A stretch of DNA of 64,000 nt from JBGTIS01 sp041745535 (GTDB lineage Bacteria; Bacteroidota; Bacteroidia; Cytophagales; Cyclobacteriaceae): contig JBGTIS010000058.1 in NCBI GenBank assembly GCA_041745535.1, positions 1-64,000 on the forward strand. Reading direction: 5' to 3'. Within the stretch, counting starts at the first letter, position 1, and each line of letters opens with the position of its first letter. Below the pieces are notes generated by a model, which saw only the letters and a program-made list of their open reading frames with translations, did no database searches and had not been told where the DNA came from. The position numbers and the translations under genes are program-made. This document shows, in pieces, positions 25,030 to 33,741 of this stretch.

Positions 25030-25860
25030 TTACTTATTGCTAGCCATGGTAACATTATTGTCCAGGTCCAGCGTCCAGTCGTAATCATTGAACTCAACTT
25101 CCGAATCGGCCGATTCGGGAATAATATTGTAATGACGCAATATATCCAGTATACCATTTTTCCCATCAAAATCAGCACGGAACCAACTCATAATAGCAGG
25201 CACCCCTATGGTATCTTCTGCCTCATTATATTTACACTCTTTAGAAAGGTACAGCTGGGATACCTCATCCAACTGACTGTCGATTTTATCAGGATCGTAA
25301 ACGGCTACAGGCGGGCAGCTTTTAGCACCGCAATTCAGGGCAAAATGAATGCGGTAGTCCAGGTCATCTACCCGAAATTTTTTCACAAAATCGGAAGGAA
25401 ATAAGTTACTGATATAGCCCAAGCTCCATTTGGTTTTCGACCGGCGCGGAATGCCATGCTCGATTTCCTCTACACTTACCTGATTGCCGGCCACATATAC
25501 CTGTTCGGCTTCAAAAAAAGCTGACCGATCCTTATACAGATCAGGATTTTTTTTGAGCAATACCAAAATATACGCATTGTATACATTAATCCAGAAAGCT
25601 TTATGCTGTGCATCCGAATTGAGTTGCTGATCCAGTTCATCTTCGCTAACCGCGCTAATCAGCTCCAGATGTTTTTGAGTATCCACACCTTTAATCGCGG
25701 CATTCAGAAACTCTTCCGAAATGGCATTATAACCTTCTTCTTTCAGATCCGCTTTACTTTTGGTGTCCAGCTTTACTTTTTCAGGCACATCGGTAAAGAA
25801 GTACAATGCTGTTGCTCCAATTAAAAGCAACACGCCAACAATGAGTAAGATTTTTTTCAT
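25030..25860 (-). CDS. DUF547 domain-containing exported protein
   Basis: A 276-residue protein with an N-terminal membrane anchor or signal (KKILLIVGVLLLIGATALYFF). The DUF547 domain covers about 90-210: AFWINVYNAYILVLL, IEHGIPR, DLDYRIHFALNCGAKSCPPV and DPDKIDSQLDEVSQLYL. The conserved Cys/His (NCGAKSCPP, HFALN) are compatible with a transglutaminase-like catalytic fold, but activity is unproven. Its start is 2 bases after the OPT stop, so the genes are translationally coupled. Confidence 0.88.
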   Translation of the reverse strand: MKKILLIVGVLLLIGATALYFFTDVPEKVKLDTKSKADLKEEGYNAISEEFLNAAIKGVDTQKHLELISAVSEDELDQQLNSDAQHKAFWINVYNAYILVLLKKNPDLYKDRSAFFEAEQVYVAGNQVSVEEIEHGIPRRSKTKWSLGYISNLFPSDFVKKFRVDDLDYRIHFALNCGAKSCPPVAVYDPDKIDSQLDEVSQLYLSKECKYNEAEDTIGVPAIMSWFRADFDGKNGILDILRHYNIIPESADSEVEFNDYDWTLDLDNNVTMASNK

Positions 25861-25862
25861 CT

Positions 25863-27878
25863 TTATGTATTTTTCTTTTTATCCCTGGCTTCTTTCTGAT
25901 ACGTGCGTCTTACCGTTTGATACAGCAAAATGCAAATCAATATTAAAAGAATGAGTCCGGGATAACTTGAAGGATTTTCAAACATCTGAAGGCTGCCCAG
26001 GTCGCTAACCACAATACCAATCGCAATCATAATCCCCATCAGAGCCTCACCGGTAATAAGCCCGGAAGCGATTAGTAATCCTGATTTTTCACTGATATTC
26101 TCCGCATGATGGTGCACTTCGGTACTGTTTTCAGTGCTTTTCTTTTTAAAATAACGGGTTACCAGCCAGGCAATAATACCTCCTACAAAAATGGAAGTAT
26201 CCAGTTGTAAGGGCAGGTAAATACCAACGGCTACAGCCAGTACCGGCATACGGAAATTAGAATTTCTGCTTTTAAGGTATACATCAAAGGCGATGATGAC
26301 AGCGGCAATAACGGCTCCAATGCTTACCATATTCCAGGGAAGTCCACCACCGAAAATGCCGGTAGCCACACTTTGCATCAGGGTAGCCTGTGGGGCGGCC
26401 AGTGCATTGGGCTTATCGGCAGTGGGAGCGCCGATGCCGTAACCTTCCAGCAGGTAATTTAAAACGGGCGCGATTACCAACGCCCCCGCTATTACGCCCA
26501 CCACCTGCATAATCTGCTGTTTGTAAGGCGTGGACCCTAATATATAACCCGCTTTTAAATCCTGCAGGTTATCACCGGCAATGGCTGCCGCGCAACAAAC
26601 CACAGCACCTACCATAATGGCAGCCGCCGCGCCTTTGATCGGACCCTCAGTACCCATGAGGGCAGCCAAAATGAGGGCGGTAGCCAGAATGGTAGCAATG
26701 GTAACACCAGAAATAGGATTGTTGGAACTACCTACCAAGCCTGCCATATACCCCGCTACTGCCGAAAATAAAAAACCAGCAATAATCATCATGATCGCCA
26801 TGAAAAGCGTGATGCTTACCTCCTGAATCTGCTCCAGATAAATAATAAAAATAGGAACAATCATTACCCCGATGCCAATAATTACCCAGGGCATGGGTGT
26901 ATCCATTTCTGTCCGGGCTACATTGGCCAGATTTTTACCCCCCTCTTTAAATGCTGTAATTCCTGACTGGAAGGCATAGGCCAATGATTTTCTTAAGCTG
27001 ATAAGCGCCCATAATCCACCTACTACCATGGCGCCTACGCCCAGGTATCGTATTTCATCATTCCAGATAGTAGTGCCTATCGCGGCGGGGTCGGTAATGC
27101 CTTCGGGCGGACCGTAGATGGCAATGTAAGCAGGAATGGCGGCATACCAGCTGATTGCTCCACCCAAAAATACCAGAAAAGCGATATTCAAACCCACAAT
27201 GTAACCTACTGCCACCAGTGCGGGCGACAGGTTAAGGCCAAAATACAGATAGATTTTACTATTAACGAGGGTAGCCCTTTCAAACAAGCCTGTCCAAAGG
27301 TTAAGTGCTGAATCGCATAATTTGAATACACCTCCTATTAAACCACCTACAATCAGGTGCCTGACAGATTTTCCTCCGGCTTCTCCTGATTTCAACACTT
27401 CTGAGGTAGCCACACCTTCAGGGAATTTAAGTTTTTCTTTAACGATAAGGGCATTGCGCAGGGGAATGGTGAAAAGCACACCCAGCACACCGCCAGTAAT
27501 GCCAATCAGCGTGGTATCCCAGTAGTTGAACTTTTCCCAATAACCCATAATAATCAGGGCAGGAATGGTAAAAATAATACCAGCCGCCAACGATTCGCCG
27601 GCAGAGGCGGCCGTTTGCACCAGGTTATTTTCCAGAATATTTGAATTTTTGAAAGCTTTTAATACGGCCATGGATATGACGGCAGCAGGGATGGAAGCAG
27701 AAACCGTGAGACCCGCAAATAAGCCAAAATAAGCATTAGCGGCTGAAAGGATAATTGATAAAAGCGCCCCTAAAATAACGGCTTTTATAGTGAGTTCGGG
27801 TAAGTTGGTTTCAGCGCTGATGTATGGCTTTTCGATATCATCGTCGCTGCTTTCCAGAACAGGCTTTTCTTCGATCAT
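25863..27878 (-). CDS. OPT-family oligopeptide transporter
   Basis: A 671-residue inner-membrane transporter with about 14-16 hydrophobic segments. Family motifs include NAYFGLFAGLTVSASIPAAVISM near the N-terminus, NLVQTAASAGESLAAG, SNNPISGVTIAT and GDNLQDLKAGYILGSTPYKQQI. Prokaryotic OPT proteins import oligopeptides or metal-peptide conjugates. It is the first gene of a five- or six-gene minus-strand operon. The AI-2E gene upstream is on the same strand, 106 bases away. Confidence 0.92.
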   Translation of the reverse strand: MIEEKPVLESSDDDIEKPYISAETNLPELTIKAVILGALLSIILSAANAYFGLFAGLTVSASIPAAVISMAVLKAFKNSNILENNLVQTAASAGESLAAGIIFTIPALIIMGYWEKFNYWDTTLIGITGGVLGVLFTIPLRNALIVKEKLKFPEGVATSEVLKSGEAGGKSVRHLIVGGLIGGVFKLCDSALNLWTGLFERATLVNSKIYLYFGLNLSPALVAVGYIVGLNIAFLVFLGGAISWYAAIPAYIAIYGPPEGITDPAAIGTTIWNDEIRYLGVGAMVVGGLWALISLRKSLAYAFQSGITAFKEGGKNLANVARTEMDTPMPWVIIGIGVMIVPIFIIYLEQIQEVSITLFMAIMMIIAGFLFSAVAGYMAGLVGSSNNPISGVTIATILATALILAALMGTEGPIKGAAAAIMVGAVVCCAAAIAGDNLQDLKAGYILGSTPYKQQIMQVVGVIAGALVIAPVLNYLLEGYGIGAPTADKPNALAAPQATLMQSVATGIFGGGLPWNMVSIGAVIAAVIIAFDVYLKSRNSNFRMPVLAVAVGIYLPLQLDTSIFVGGIIAWLVTRYFKKKSTENSTEVHHHAENISEKSGLLIASGLITGEALMGIMIAIGIVVSDLGSLQMFENPSSYPGLILLILICILLYQTVRRTYQKEARDKKKNT

Positions 27879-27984
27879 AGTGGTTGTAGGTTAGGTCGGT
27901 AACAAACTTACCAATGTTTTAGAAAAAATCCTGAAAAGCAGGCTGTTTTTTGCAGGCAATATAAAACGGCTGGATAACAAGCTA

Positions 27985-29091
27985 TCAGGCCTTCTGTTTT
28001 ACTCTTTTTACCAGTTTTTTAATTTTAGTATAGGAATCTCGCGTATCGTCCGAAGGGGGATTTCCCAGTAAGAATCCATAGGGTTGCAAAGGTTCGATGT
28101 GGTCCATAATTACTTTAATAATAGCTACAAGCGGTATAGACAATATCATCCCGATGGGTCCCCACACCATACCCCCTATAAACAAGGCCACAATAGCCGC
28201 AAAAGGGTTTACACTTACCTGATTGCCAATTACATTGGGAGTAATAAAATTACCCTCTAAAAATTGTACAAACCAAAAAATACCTGCTACGCCTACCGGA
28301 TACCATAATGAATCTTTGGTAATGAGCACATACAAGATAGGCAATAGGGAACCGATAAATATACCCAGATAAGGAATAATAGTAAGCAATGCAGCCAATA
28401 ATCCGAAAAATATGGCATATTCTACCCCAATGATCATCAAACCAATCGTATTCAAGGCTGCTATAATCAGGATTACGGTAAACAATCCGAGGATGTAACT
28501 CCTGACCACCTTTTCGATTTTGGGTAACACCGTATCTACAGTAGGATGGTGTTTTTCGTGAATGGCTTTATGAAGAAACCTGACCAGAAAACCGCGATAG
28601 TATAAAAAGAAAAACAACGACAGCAATACCAGCACAAAAGCCGTAAAAAATCCAGCTGTGGCTAACAGCGTTGAGGAAAATACCTGGGAGCTGTTTTGGG
28701 CAAAGTTTTTTATGGAATCTTTAAAATACTTAGTCTGCTGTTGTTCAGCAATTCCAAAATTTTCCTCCAACATCTCATGGGCTTTGTCCACCAGGTCATC
28801 AAATCGGGAACCGATTTCATTAAAATCGTTTGAAATGTTTCTTACCTGAAAAGAGATAAAGTAAGATATACCGAAAAGCACGGCAATAATTAATATCATA
28901 GAGACAATGGAACTGATGCCTCTGGGTATTTTATATTTTTCCATCCACCCGGAAACCGGGCGTAATAAAAGCGCGAATATCAGGGCTGTTAAAACAGGTG
29001 CTAGCAGCGACTGAGCTATAATAATAATGTAAAAGATCATCATTAGTCCTAGTAAGATGATCGTGTATTTGAGATAAGCAGGTATATTCAT
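27985..29091 (-). CDS. AI-2E family transporter / permease
   Basis: A 368-residue protein of the AI-2E (DUF20, YdiK/TqsA-like) family. Two N-terminal membrane hairpins are followed by an amphipathic insert (about 70-150: RNISNDFNEIGSRFDDLVDKAHEML) and a C-terminal cluster with PYLGIFIGSLLPILYVL, EGNFITPNVIGNQVSVNPFAAIVALFIGGMVWG. Despite the name, transport of autoinducer-2 is proven for few members, and sodium-proton or small-molecule transport is reported for others. It probably has its own promoter. Confidence 0.88.
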   Translation of the reverse strand: MNIPAYLKYTIILLGLMMIFYIIIIAQSLLAPVLTALIFALLLRPVSGWMEKYKIPRGISSIVSMILIIAVLFGISYFISFQVRNISNDFNEIGSRFDDLVDKAHEMLEENFGIAEQQQTKYFKDSIKNFAQNSSQVFSSTLLATAGFFTAFVLVLLSLFFFLYYRGFLVRFLHKAIHEKHHPTVDTVLPKIEKVVRSYILGLFTVILIIAALNTIGLMIIGVEYAIFFGLLAALLTIIPYLGIFIGSLLPILYVLITKDSLWYPVGVAGIFWFVQFLEGNFITPNVIGNQVSVNPFAAIVALFIGGMVWGPIGMILSIPLVAIIKVIMDHIEPLQPYGFLLGNPPSDDTRDSYTKIKKLVKRVKQKA

Positions 29092-29244
29092 GGTATAAAA
29101 ATAAAGCCTTGAAAAAGCAGCGAAAGTTTCTGAAAAAAGAATCTAGCAGGACCAATCTATACGGATTAATATTTCTGAAATTATCTTTATGCAATAACCT
29201 GTTTCCTGAACAAAAGTTTTATTTTATACAGGAAATACAAATAA

Positions 29245-29268
29245 AAAAGGTAGCCGAAGCTACCCTTT
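29245..29268 (-). terminator. Intrinsic terminator of the YceI gene
   Basis: GGTAGC (29249-29254), loop CGAA, GCTACC (29259-29264), flanked by AAA/TTT. Read on the minus strand it ends in TTTTTT, just after the YceI stop at 29278. Symmetry would also allow it to act on plus-strand transcripts. Confidence 0.75.
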
Positions 29269-29277
29269 CTTTCCCCC

Positions 29278-29823
29278 CTACTCTGATTTAACCAACTGCA
29301 CATTCAGCAACAACTTCACCTCATCGCTCACTACCACTTGTCCCGCTTCAGTTAAACCATTCCACTTTAATCCATACTCTTTTCGGTTAATTTTACCAGC
29401 CACCTCAAATCCCGCCTTAATGTTTCCATAAGCATCTTTAATGGTTCCTCCATAATTCACATCCAACGTAACTTTTTTGGTAATGTCTCTGATGGTCAAC
29501 TCACCCGTGATTACATACTGGCCGTCTCCTTTTTTTGTAACAGCATCAGACTTGAAGGTTAATTTTGGATATTTTTCAGCGTTAAAGAAATCGTCAGATT
29601 TCAGATGACCGTCGCGGTCAGGCTGATTGGTATCCAAACTGTTAATGTCTGCTTCAAAATAGGCGCTTGCATTTTCAAAATCATCACCATTGGTTTCCAC
29701 ATGTCCATTGAAAGAATTGAACTGACCAGTTACGGTAGATATTAACATATGTTTTACCTTAAACTGGATTTCAGAATGTGTGGGGTCTATCACCCATTTG
29801 GTTTTTACTGCTGTTGCACTCAT
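29278..29823 (-). CDS. YceI family lipid-binding-fold protein
   Basis: A 181-residue lipocalin-like protein of the YceI family. WVIDPTHSEIQFKVKHMLISTVTGQF is the diagnostic N-terminus; DINSLDTNQPDRDGHLKSDDFFN, TGELTIRDITKKVTLDV and NRKEYGLKWNGL are the usual strand motifs. There is no signal peptide, so this is a cytoplasmic variant. YceI proteins bind isoprenoid-type lipids. It is 30 bases downstream of the nitroreductase gene and likely in the same MarR-controlled operon. Confidence 0.92.
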   Translation of the reverse strand: MSATAVKTKWVIDPTHSEIQFKVKHMLISTVTGQFNSFNGHVETNGDDFENASAYFEADINSLDTNQPDRDGHLKSDDFFNAEKYPKLTFKSDAVTKKGDGQYVITGELTIRDITKKVTLDVNYGGTIKDAYGNIKAGFEVAGKINRKEYGLKWNGLTEAGQVVVSDEVKLLLNVQLVKSE

Positions 29824-29853
29824 AATCGTTGTTTTTTATAGTTTTTATTAAAA

Positions 29854-30459
29854 TTAATTGTTGGTTATTGGATTATTCCACTTACCGTTAAATGTAAAAT
29901 CCTGAATTGATCTTCTGTTCTGAGGCGCGACCTCCGATTGCTGATATTTTTCGGGTAGTGTATCCGGCTTCCCCAGGTACCCCAGCGCTATTACCGAAAC
30001 AGGTCGGTAATTTTCAGGAAGCTGAAACAGTTCCTTCGCTTTTTCCCGGTCAAAACCTCCCATCTGGTGCAGATTCAATTCCAGGTGCGTAGCCTGCAAA
30101 GAAAAATTACCAACGGCCAGACCTAAATCATGTTCCGCGTAATAATTATCGCGGCCGTTGGCCGAAAATACGGTTTTTACTACGGTAAGTATCAGGATAG
30201 GAGCCTTATCTGCCCAAAGCTGGTTACCAGGCATCAACGTGCTGAACAGGTCGTCAAATGCTTTGTTTCCTTTTTTTGTGACAATAAAATGCCAGGGTTG
30301 TTCATTCATGCTGGATGATGCCCACCGGGCTGCCTCCAGCAATGAAAATAATTTTTCGTCCTCTACCGCACGGCTATCAAACGACCTTCCACTCCACCGG
30401 TTGGCTATCAACTGGTGCACTGAATAGTCTGTTTTTTTCAAAGGTTTTATATTTTCCAT
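29854..30459 (-). CDS. Nitroreductase family flavoprotein
   Basis: A 201-residue FMN enzyme. RWSGRSFDSRAVEDEKL and ARWASSSMNEQPWHFIV are the FMN-phosphate-binding elements, DLGLAVGNFSLQATHLELNLHQMGGF is the core helix, and VIALGYLGKPD the last flavin-site loop. Such enzymes reduce nitroaromatics or quinones with NAD(P)H. Its promoter holds a perfect 16-base palindrome matching those at marR, implying control by the adjacent MarR protein. Confidence 0.9.
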   Translation of the reverse strand: MENIKPLKKTDYSVHQLIANRWSGRSFDSRAVEDEKLFSLLEAARWASSSMNEQPWHFIVTKKGNKAFDDLFSTLMPGNQLWADKAPILILTVVKTVFSANGRDNYYAEHDLGLAVGNFSLQATHLELNLHQMGGFDREKAKELFQLPENYRPVSVIALGYLGKPDTLPEKYQQSEVAPQNRRSIQDFTFNGKWNNPITNN

Positions 30460-30490
30460 TTTTGATTCAATTTATTTTTGTATAAACATT

Positions 30491-30506
30491 ATTTGTATAT
30501 ACAAAT
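30491..30506. promoter_or_regulatory. MarR-type operator upstream of the nitroreductase gene
   Basis: ATTTGTATATACAAAT is a perfect palindrome in the 63-base gap between marR and the nitroreductase gene, 32 bases upstream of the latter's ATG. Its core TTGTATATACAA recurs unchanged in the marR promoter (30990-31001). Confidence 0.7.
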
Positions 30507-30522
30507 GTTATTACAAAAAAAT

Positions 30523-30972
30523 TTAGTTTCTTAATTTATCTAACACTCTGTTTAACTCCTGTACTTCTTCTTTAGTTAAATTTTTGATTTCCTTATATAG
30601 TTTTTCTATCAGCACATCCAGTTTTTCAAGTACCAACAACCCTTCGTCAGTAATAGTAATATCTACTTTTCTACGGTTCGATGGGCAAACCCTTCGCTTC
30701 ACCAAACCACTTTTTCGAAGCTTTTCTACCAACCGCGTTGCGTTAGACATTTTATCAATCATGCGCTCTGTAATTAACTGTAAGGGCGAAGGATTGGGAT
30801 ACTGACCACGTAAAATCCGCAATACATTGTATTGCTGCTGGGAAATACCAAACGGCTTAAGCAATCGATGGAATTTTCCCGAAAGCCAACTTTCTGTAAA
30901 CCGGATGTTTAACATTGCCAACGCAAAGTCGTCCATCGGTTTTGTTTGTTTTATTTCGTCTTCTAATTTCAT
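30523..30972 (-). CDS. MarR family transcriptional regulator
   Basis: A 149-residue winged-helix regulator. The DNA-binding part runs about 45-105: GISQQQYNVLRILRGQYPNPSPLQLITERM, SNATRLVEKLRKSGLVKRRVCPSNRRKVDITITDEG, ending with the dimer helices. It lies upstream of nitroreductase and YceI on the same strand. Palindromes at its own promoter and in front of the nitroreductase gene suggest autoregulation and control of the pair, probably relieved by an oxidant or aromatic ligand. Confidence 0.9.
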   Translation of the reverse strand: MKLEDEIKQTKPMDDFALAMLNIRFTESWLSGKFHRLLKPFGISQQQYNVLRILRGQYPNPSPLQLITERMIDKMSNATRLVEKLRKSGLVKRRVCPSNRRKVDITITDEGLLVLEKLDVLIEKLYKEIKNLTKEEVQELNRVLDKLRN

Positions 30973-30979
30973 AATTACA

Positions 30980-31001
30980 TATACAACTGTTGTATATACA
31001 A
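30980..31001. promoter_or_regulatory. Overlapping palindromic operators upstream of marR
   Basis: TATACAA-CTG-TTGTATA (30980-30996) and TTGTATATACAA (30990-31001) overlap just ahead of the marR start codon at 30972. The second is identical to the core of the site before the nitroreductase gene. The position would block marR transcription or early elongation. Confidence 0.7.
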
Positions 31002-31099
31002 CTGTTTTAAGGTTGAAAAGGTTTCATAAAAATAGAAAAACTTTTATTAAAACTTAAATCTATTGTAAGTGATTGCAATTAAGTAGATGAGTAATAGTT

Positions 31100-32226
31100 T
31101 TAGGGCATTCTCCCCGTCGGGGCGCCGACCGGATTTATTCCCATAGGCGTCAACTTTAAGTTAAGACTGATAAAGTAATTGATAAAAATTTTCCTTTTTC
31201 TGCGCTTTTCATACTTACAATAGTAGCTTATTTGTGGGTATAATCTTTCTATAATGGAATCTTCTTGTACAACTAAAGCCAAGTTTTCCTGCGGAAAAGC
31301 GGCTAATTTCACTATGCTTATCGGCTGAGCACTTTGCCACAGTATAGCCCTGTACCAGTGTAAAAGAAATAAAGTAATAAAGAGTAAAGTATAGTAGATA
31401 GCAATCTTGACCATATGCTTATTCATCCTATGTTGTTTGAGTAGGTAGGCTAAACGAAAATGACTTTTCCAGCGTTTAAACAAGATTTCTATGCGCCATC
31501 GTAATCGATAAACTTGTACCACTTGCTCTATCCCCCATATAGTAGCAGGAATGTTAGTAATAAAATAGCATAATCGAGGCGGTCCAGATATGCTTGACTA
31601 CGCTGCCATCGTCCATCATGGTTTTGTTTGGCTTTACCGCGCCGTTCACTGGCTAAGGGTTCAGGTAGCCGCAGGGCGATTAATCGTAAAGGTAATTGAG
31701 CCTGGCTGCCCACTAGACAAGGTAAATCTATACTACATTGCCCTTTAAGCTGTTGCAATAAATCCAGGGCTTTGTCACAGGATTCATAGAGATTCACCCC
31801 ATAGGGTAGGCGGGTTAAAAAGAAAGCCTTTTGGGTAATAACTTCCTGTAAAACAGGTAAAGAAAAATAGCCTAAGTCCCGCATGAGTAAGTCCCCTGCT
31901 TGTAAATAAGGTAAGGGCAAGTCAGCCGCTTTCTGATCCTTGTCTGTGTAGGCTGTTAGGTGTAGATGTAAACAACACCCGGAAAGTAGTTCATAGATAT
32001 GTTGTACCCGCCCCACTGCTTTTTTTACCCCCTTGCTTACATTACCCGAAAATGCCTCTACCAAATGATCGGGTAATGACAGGGTAGTACTATCCCGCAA
32101 AAGTACCCGTTTAAAGGAGCTCAACAACTCGCAATATTTTATTTGCATGGGTTGATAGTGTTTGATCGGTCTCCAAAAGGGACTTTCCGCTTCGGCTAAT
32201 GCTGGTAAAATCAGTTTTACTTTCAA
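31100..32226 (-). pseudogene. IS4-family transposase, frameshifted and probably 5'-truncated
   Basis: Two frames join into a DDE transposase. The first (31528-32226) has the first catalytic Asp in VLLRDSTTLSLP and the second in DLLMRDLGYFSLP. It stops after LLLLYGG. One base back, the sequence reads ITNIPATIWGIEQV into the second frame (31100-31522), with the third catalytic residue in the Y-(2)-R-(3)-E-type motif VYRLRWRIEILFKRWKSHF. The first Asp is only about 44 residues from the start, whereas intact relatives have roughly 100 residues before it, so the N-terminus is likely missing. No convincing terminal inverted repeats or target duplication were found. It is inserted between marR and creD. 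Confidence 0.8.
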
Positions 32227-32303
32227 AGTGGTATTTTAAAATTACAGCCAACCATTCAATATATTGCATTTTGCATTGCAATCTTTAGTTTTATTTATAT
32301 GGC

Positions 32304-33728
32304 TCAAATGCCTGCCTGTTTTATATCGGGAACTTTCTTAAAATTATACCAATCTATATTTCTTGACAGGTACATGAGAACACCTAACACAATTACCAAC
32401 CCGATGCTGCCGATGAGCAAGGCTAAATCCTGAAGCTGAAGAATCACAAAAATAAATCCGTACACCACCAACAGCATGCCTGCCAGAATACCTGTGAGCA
32501 GTTGGCTTTTAAAAATTGTTTTGGCATACAGCACAATCATGCTGATAATGACGATGCAGGAAATAGCATAAGCCATATTAAAACTAATATGTTCGGAAAG
32601 CGACAGCAACAGGGTATAGAAAATACACAGGGCCAGCCCTACCAGAATATACTGAAAAGGATGAATTCTTTTCTTGTTCAATATTTCTACAAAAAAGAAC
32701 ATCAGAAAAGTAAACGCGATAATCATAGCGGCATATTTAGCCGAACGCATATTTTTCTGGTATTCATCAACCGGAACCGGAAGATTGATGCCAAATTCCG
32801 AATCGCCAACCTGGTATTGGGCGCCCAGCCATTGCTGCGGATAATTCCGGTTGAGGTGCAGCACTTTCCAACTGGCTACAAATCCGCTGTCGGTTACGGT
32901 ACGGTTATCAGGCAGGAAAGCCCCATCAAAGCTGGGGTTGCTCCAGTCAGACTTCAGGTTTAGGGTAGTTTCTTTTCCCAATGGGATAAAATTCAGAAAC
33001 CTGCTGCCATTCAGATCCAGATTAAACAAAAAAGAATAAGCTGTTTTTGTACGATCGGAAAATGGAACTGGTGTGCTGATACCGGAACTGTTTATCGCTT
33101 TAGAAGCACTTTCAATCTGAGGAGCAACCTGATAAGTATTGACTACGCGATGGGTTACAAAATCATTGGTTTGCAGGCCCGGATTAAATACCATGTTACT
33201 GCCGTCCCATTCCAAATTAATATTTTCATTAATTCCCCGCATATCAGGAATCCCTACTGAAACAAAAGCATCGTCCCATAAAATATCCGTATCCGCGATG
33301 TTCCATTCTTTAAACTCTGGCAAATCAAAATTTCCTGAAAAATTAAGCTGGGTGTTGTACACCACTACTTTATATATGCTCCTGTACCGCACTTCTGACA
33401 AAACATCGCCATTTATTTTTAGTTGATTGGGTAAAAAATGACTGTACGCTGTAGTTTCAATCAAATCGCCCTTTGCATCTTTTTCATACTTTTTATAAGG
33501 AATGGTCAGAATAGGGCCACAAAGGGTTTGCTCTCTGCTCCATTTATCGCTTACCTCATTCATTACCTCATTGCGGGTAATTTCACGTTCACGAATCAAC
33601 CCACTGATCATAGAGGCCGGAATGAGTAAAATCAGAATCAGAAAACCGATAGAAATTAATTTAATGGTAGCCGAATCACTAATCCATTGGTTGATTCGCT
33701 CAAAGAGATTGGGGTTATTTTCTTCCAT
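32304..33728 (-). CDS. creD: CreD family inner-membrane protein
   Basis: A 474-residue protein. The ATG at 33728 (MEENNPNLFERINQW) lies 13 bases after the upstream stop and is preferred to an earlier in-frame start. It has one N-terminal membrane segment (LISIGFLILILLIPASMISGLI), a large periplasmic domain with RSIYKVVVYNTQLNFSG and GRSRFLNFIPLGKETTL-like strands, then about five C-terminal segments. This is the CreD (COG4452) layout. In enterobacteria CreD belongs to the CreBC regulon; here it is the last gene of an operon with a one-component winged-helix regulator. Its role in envelope integrity is known only in outline. Confidence 0.88.
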   Translation of the reverse strand: MEENNPNLFERINQWISDSATIKLISIGFLILILLIPASMISGLIREREITRNEVMNEVSDKWSREQTLCGPILTIPYKKYEKDAKGDLIETTAYSHFLPNQLKINGDVLSEVRYRSIYKVVVYNTQLNFSGNFDLPEFKEWNIADTDILWDDAFVSVGIPDMRGINENINLEWDGSNMVFNPGLQTNDFVTHRVVNTYQVAPQIESASKAINSSGISTPVPFSDRTKTAYSFLFNLDLNGSRFLNFIPLGKETTLNLKSDWSNPSFDGAFLPDNRTVTDSGFVASWKVLHLNRNYPQQWLGAQYQVGDSEFGINLPVPVDEYQKNMRSAKYAAMIIAFTFLMFFFVEILNKKRIHPFQYILVGLALCIFYTLLLSLSEHISFNMAYAISCIVIISMIVLYAKTIFKSQLLTGILAGMLLVVYGFIFVILQLQDLALLIGSIGLVIVLGVLMYLSRNIDWYNFKKVPDIKQAGI

Positions 33729-33741
33729 AACAGTAAAGTGT

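Noticed and set aside
31100..31140. Terminal inverted repeats of the IS4-type element
   Set aside because: GC-rich sequence GGGCATTCTCCCCGTC at this end has no clear partner beyond 32226, so the element's ends could not be fixed.
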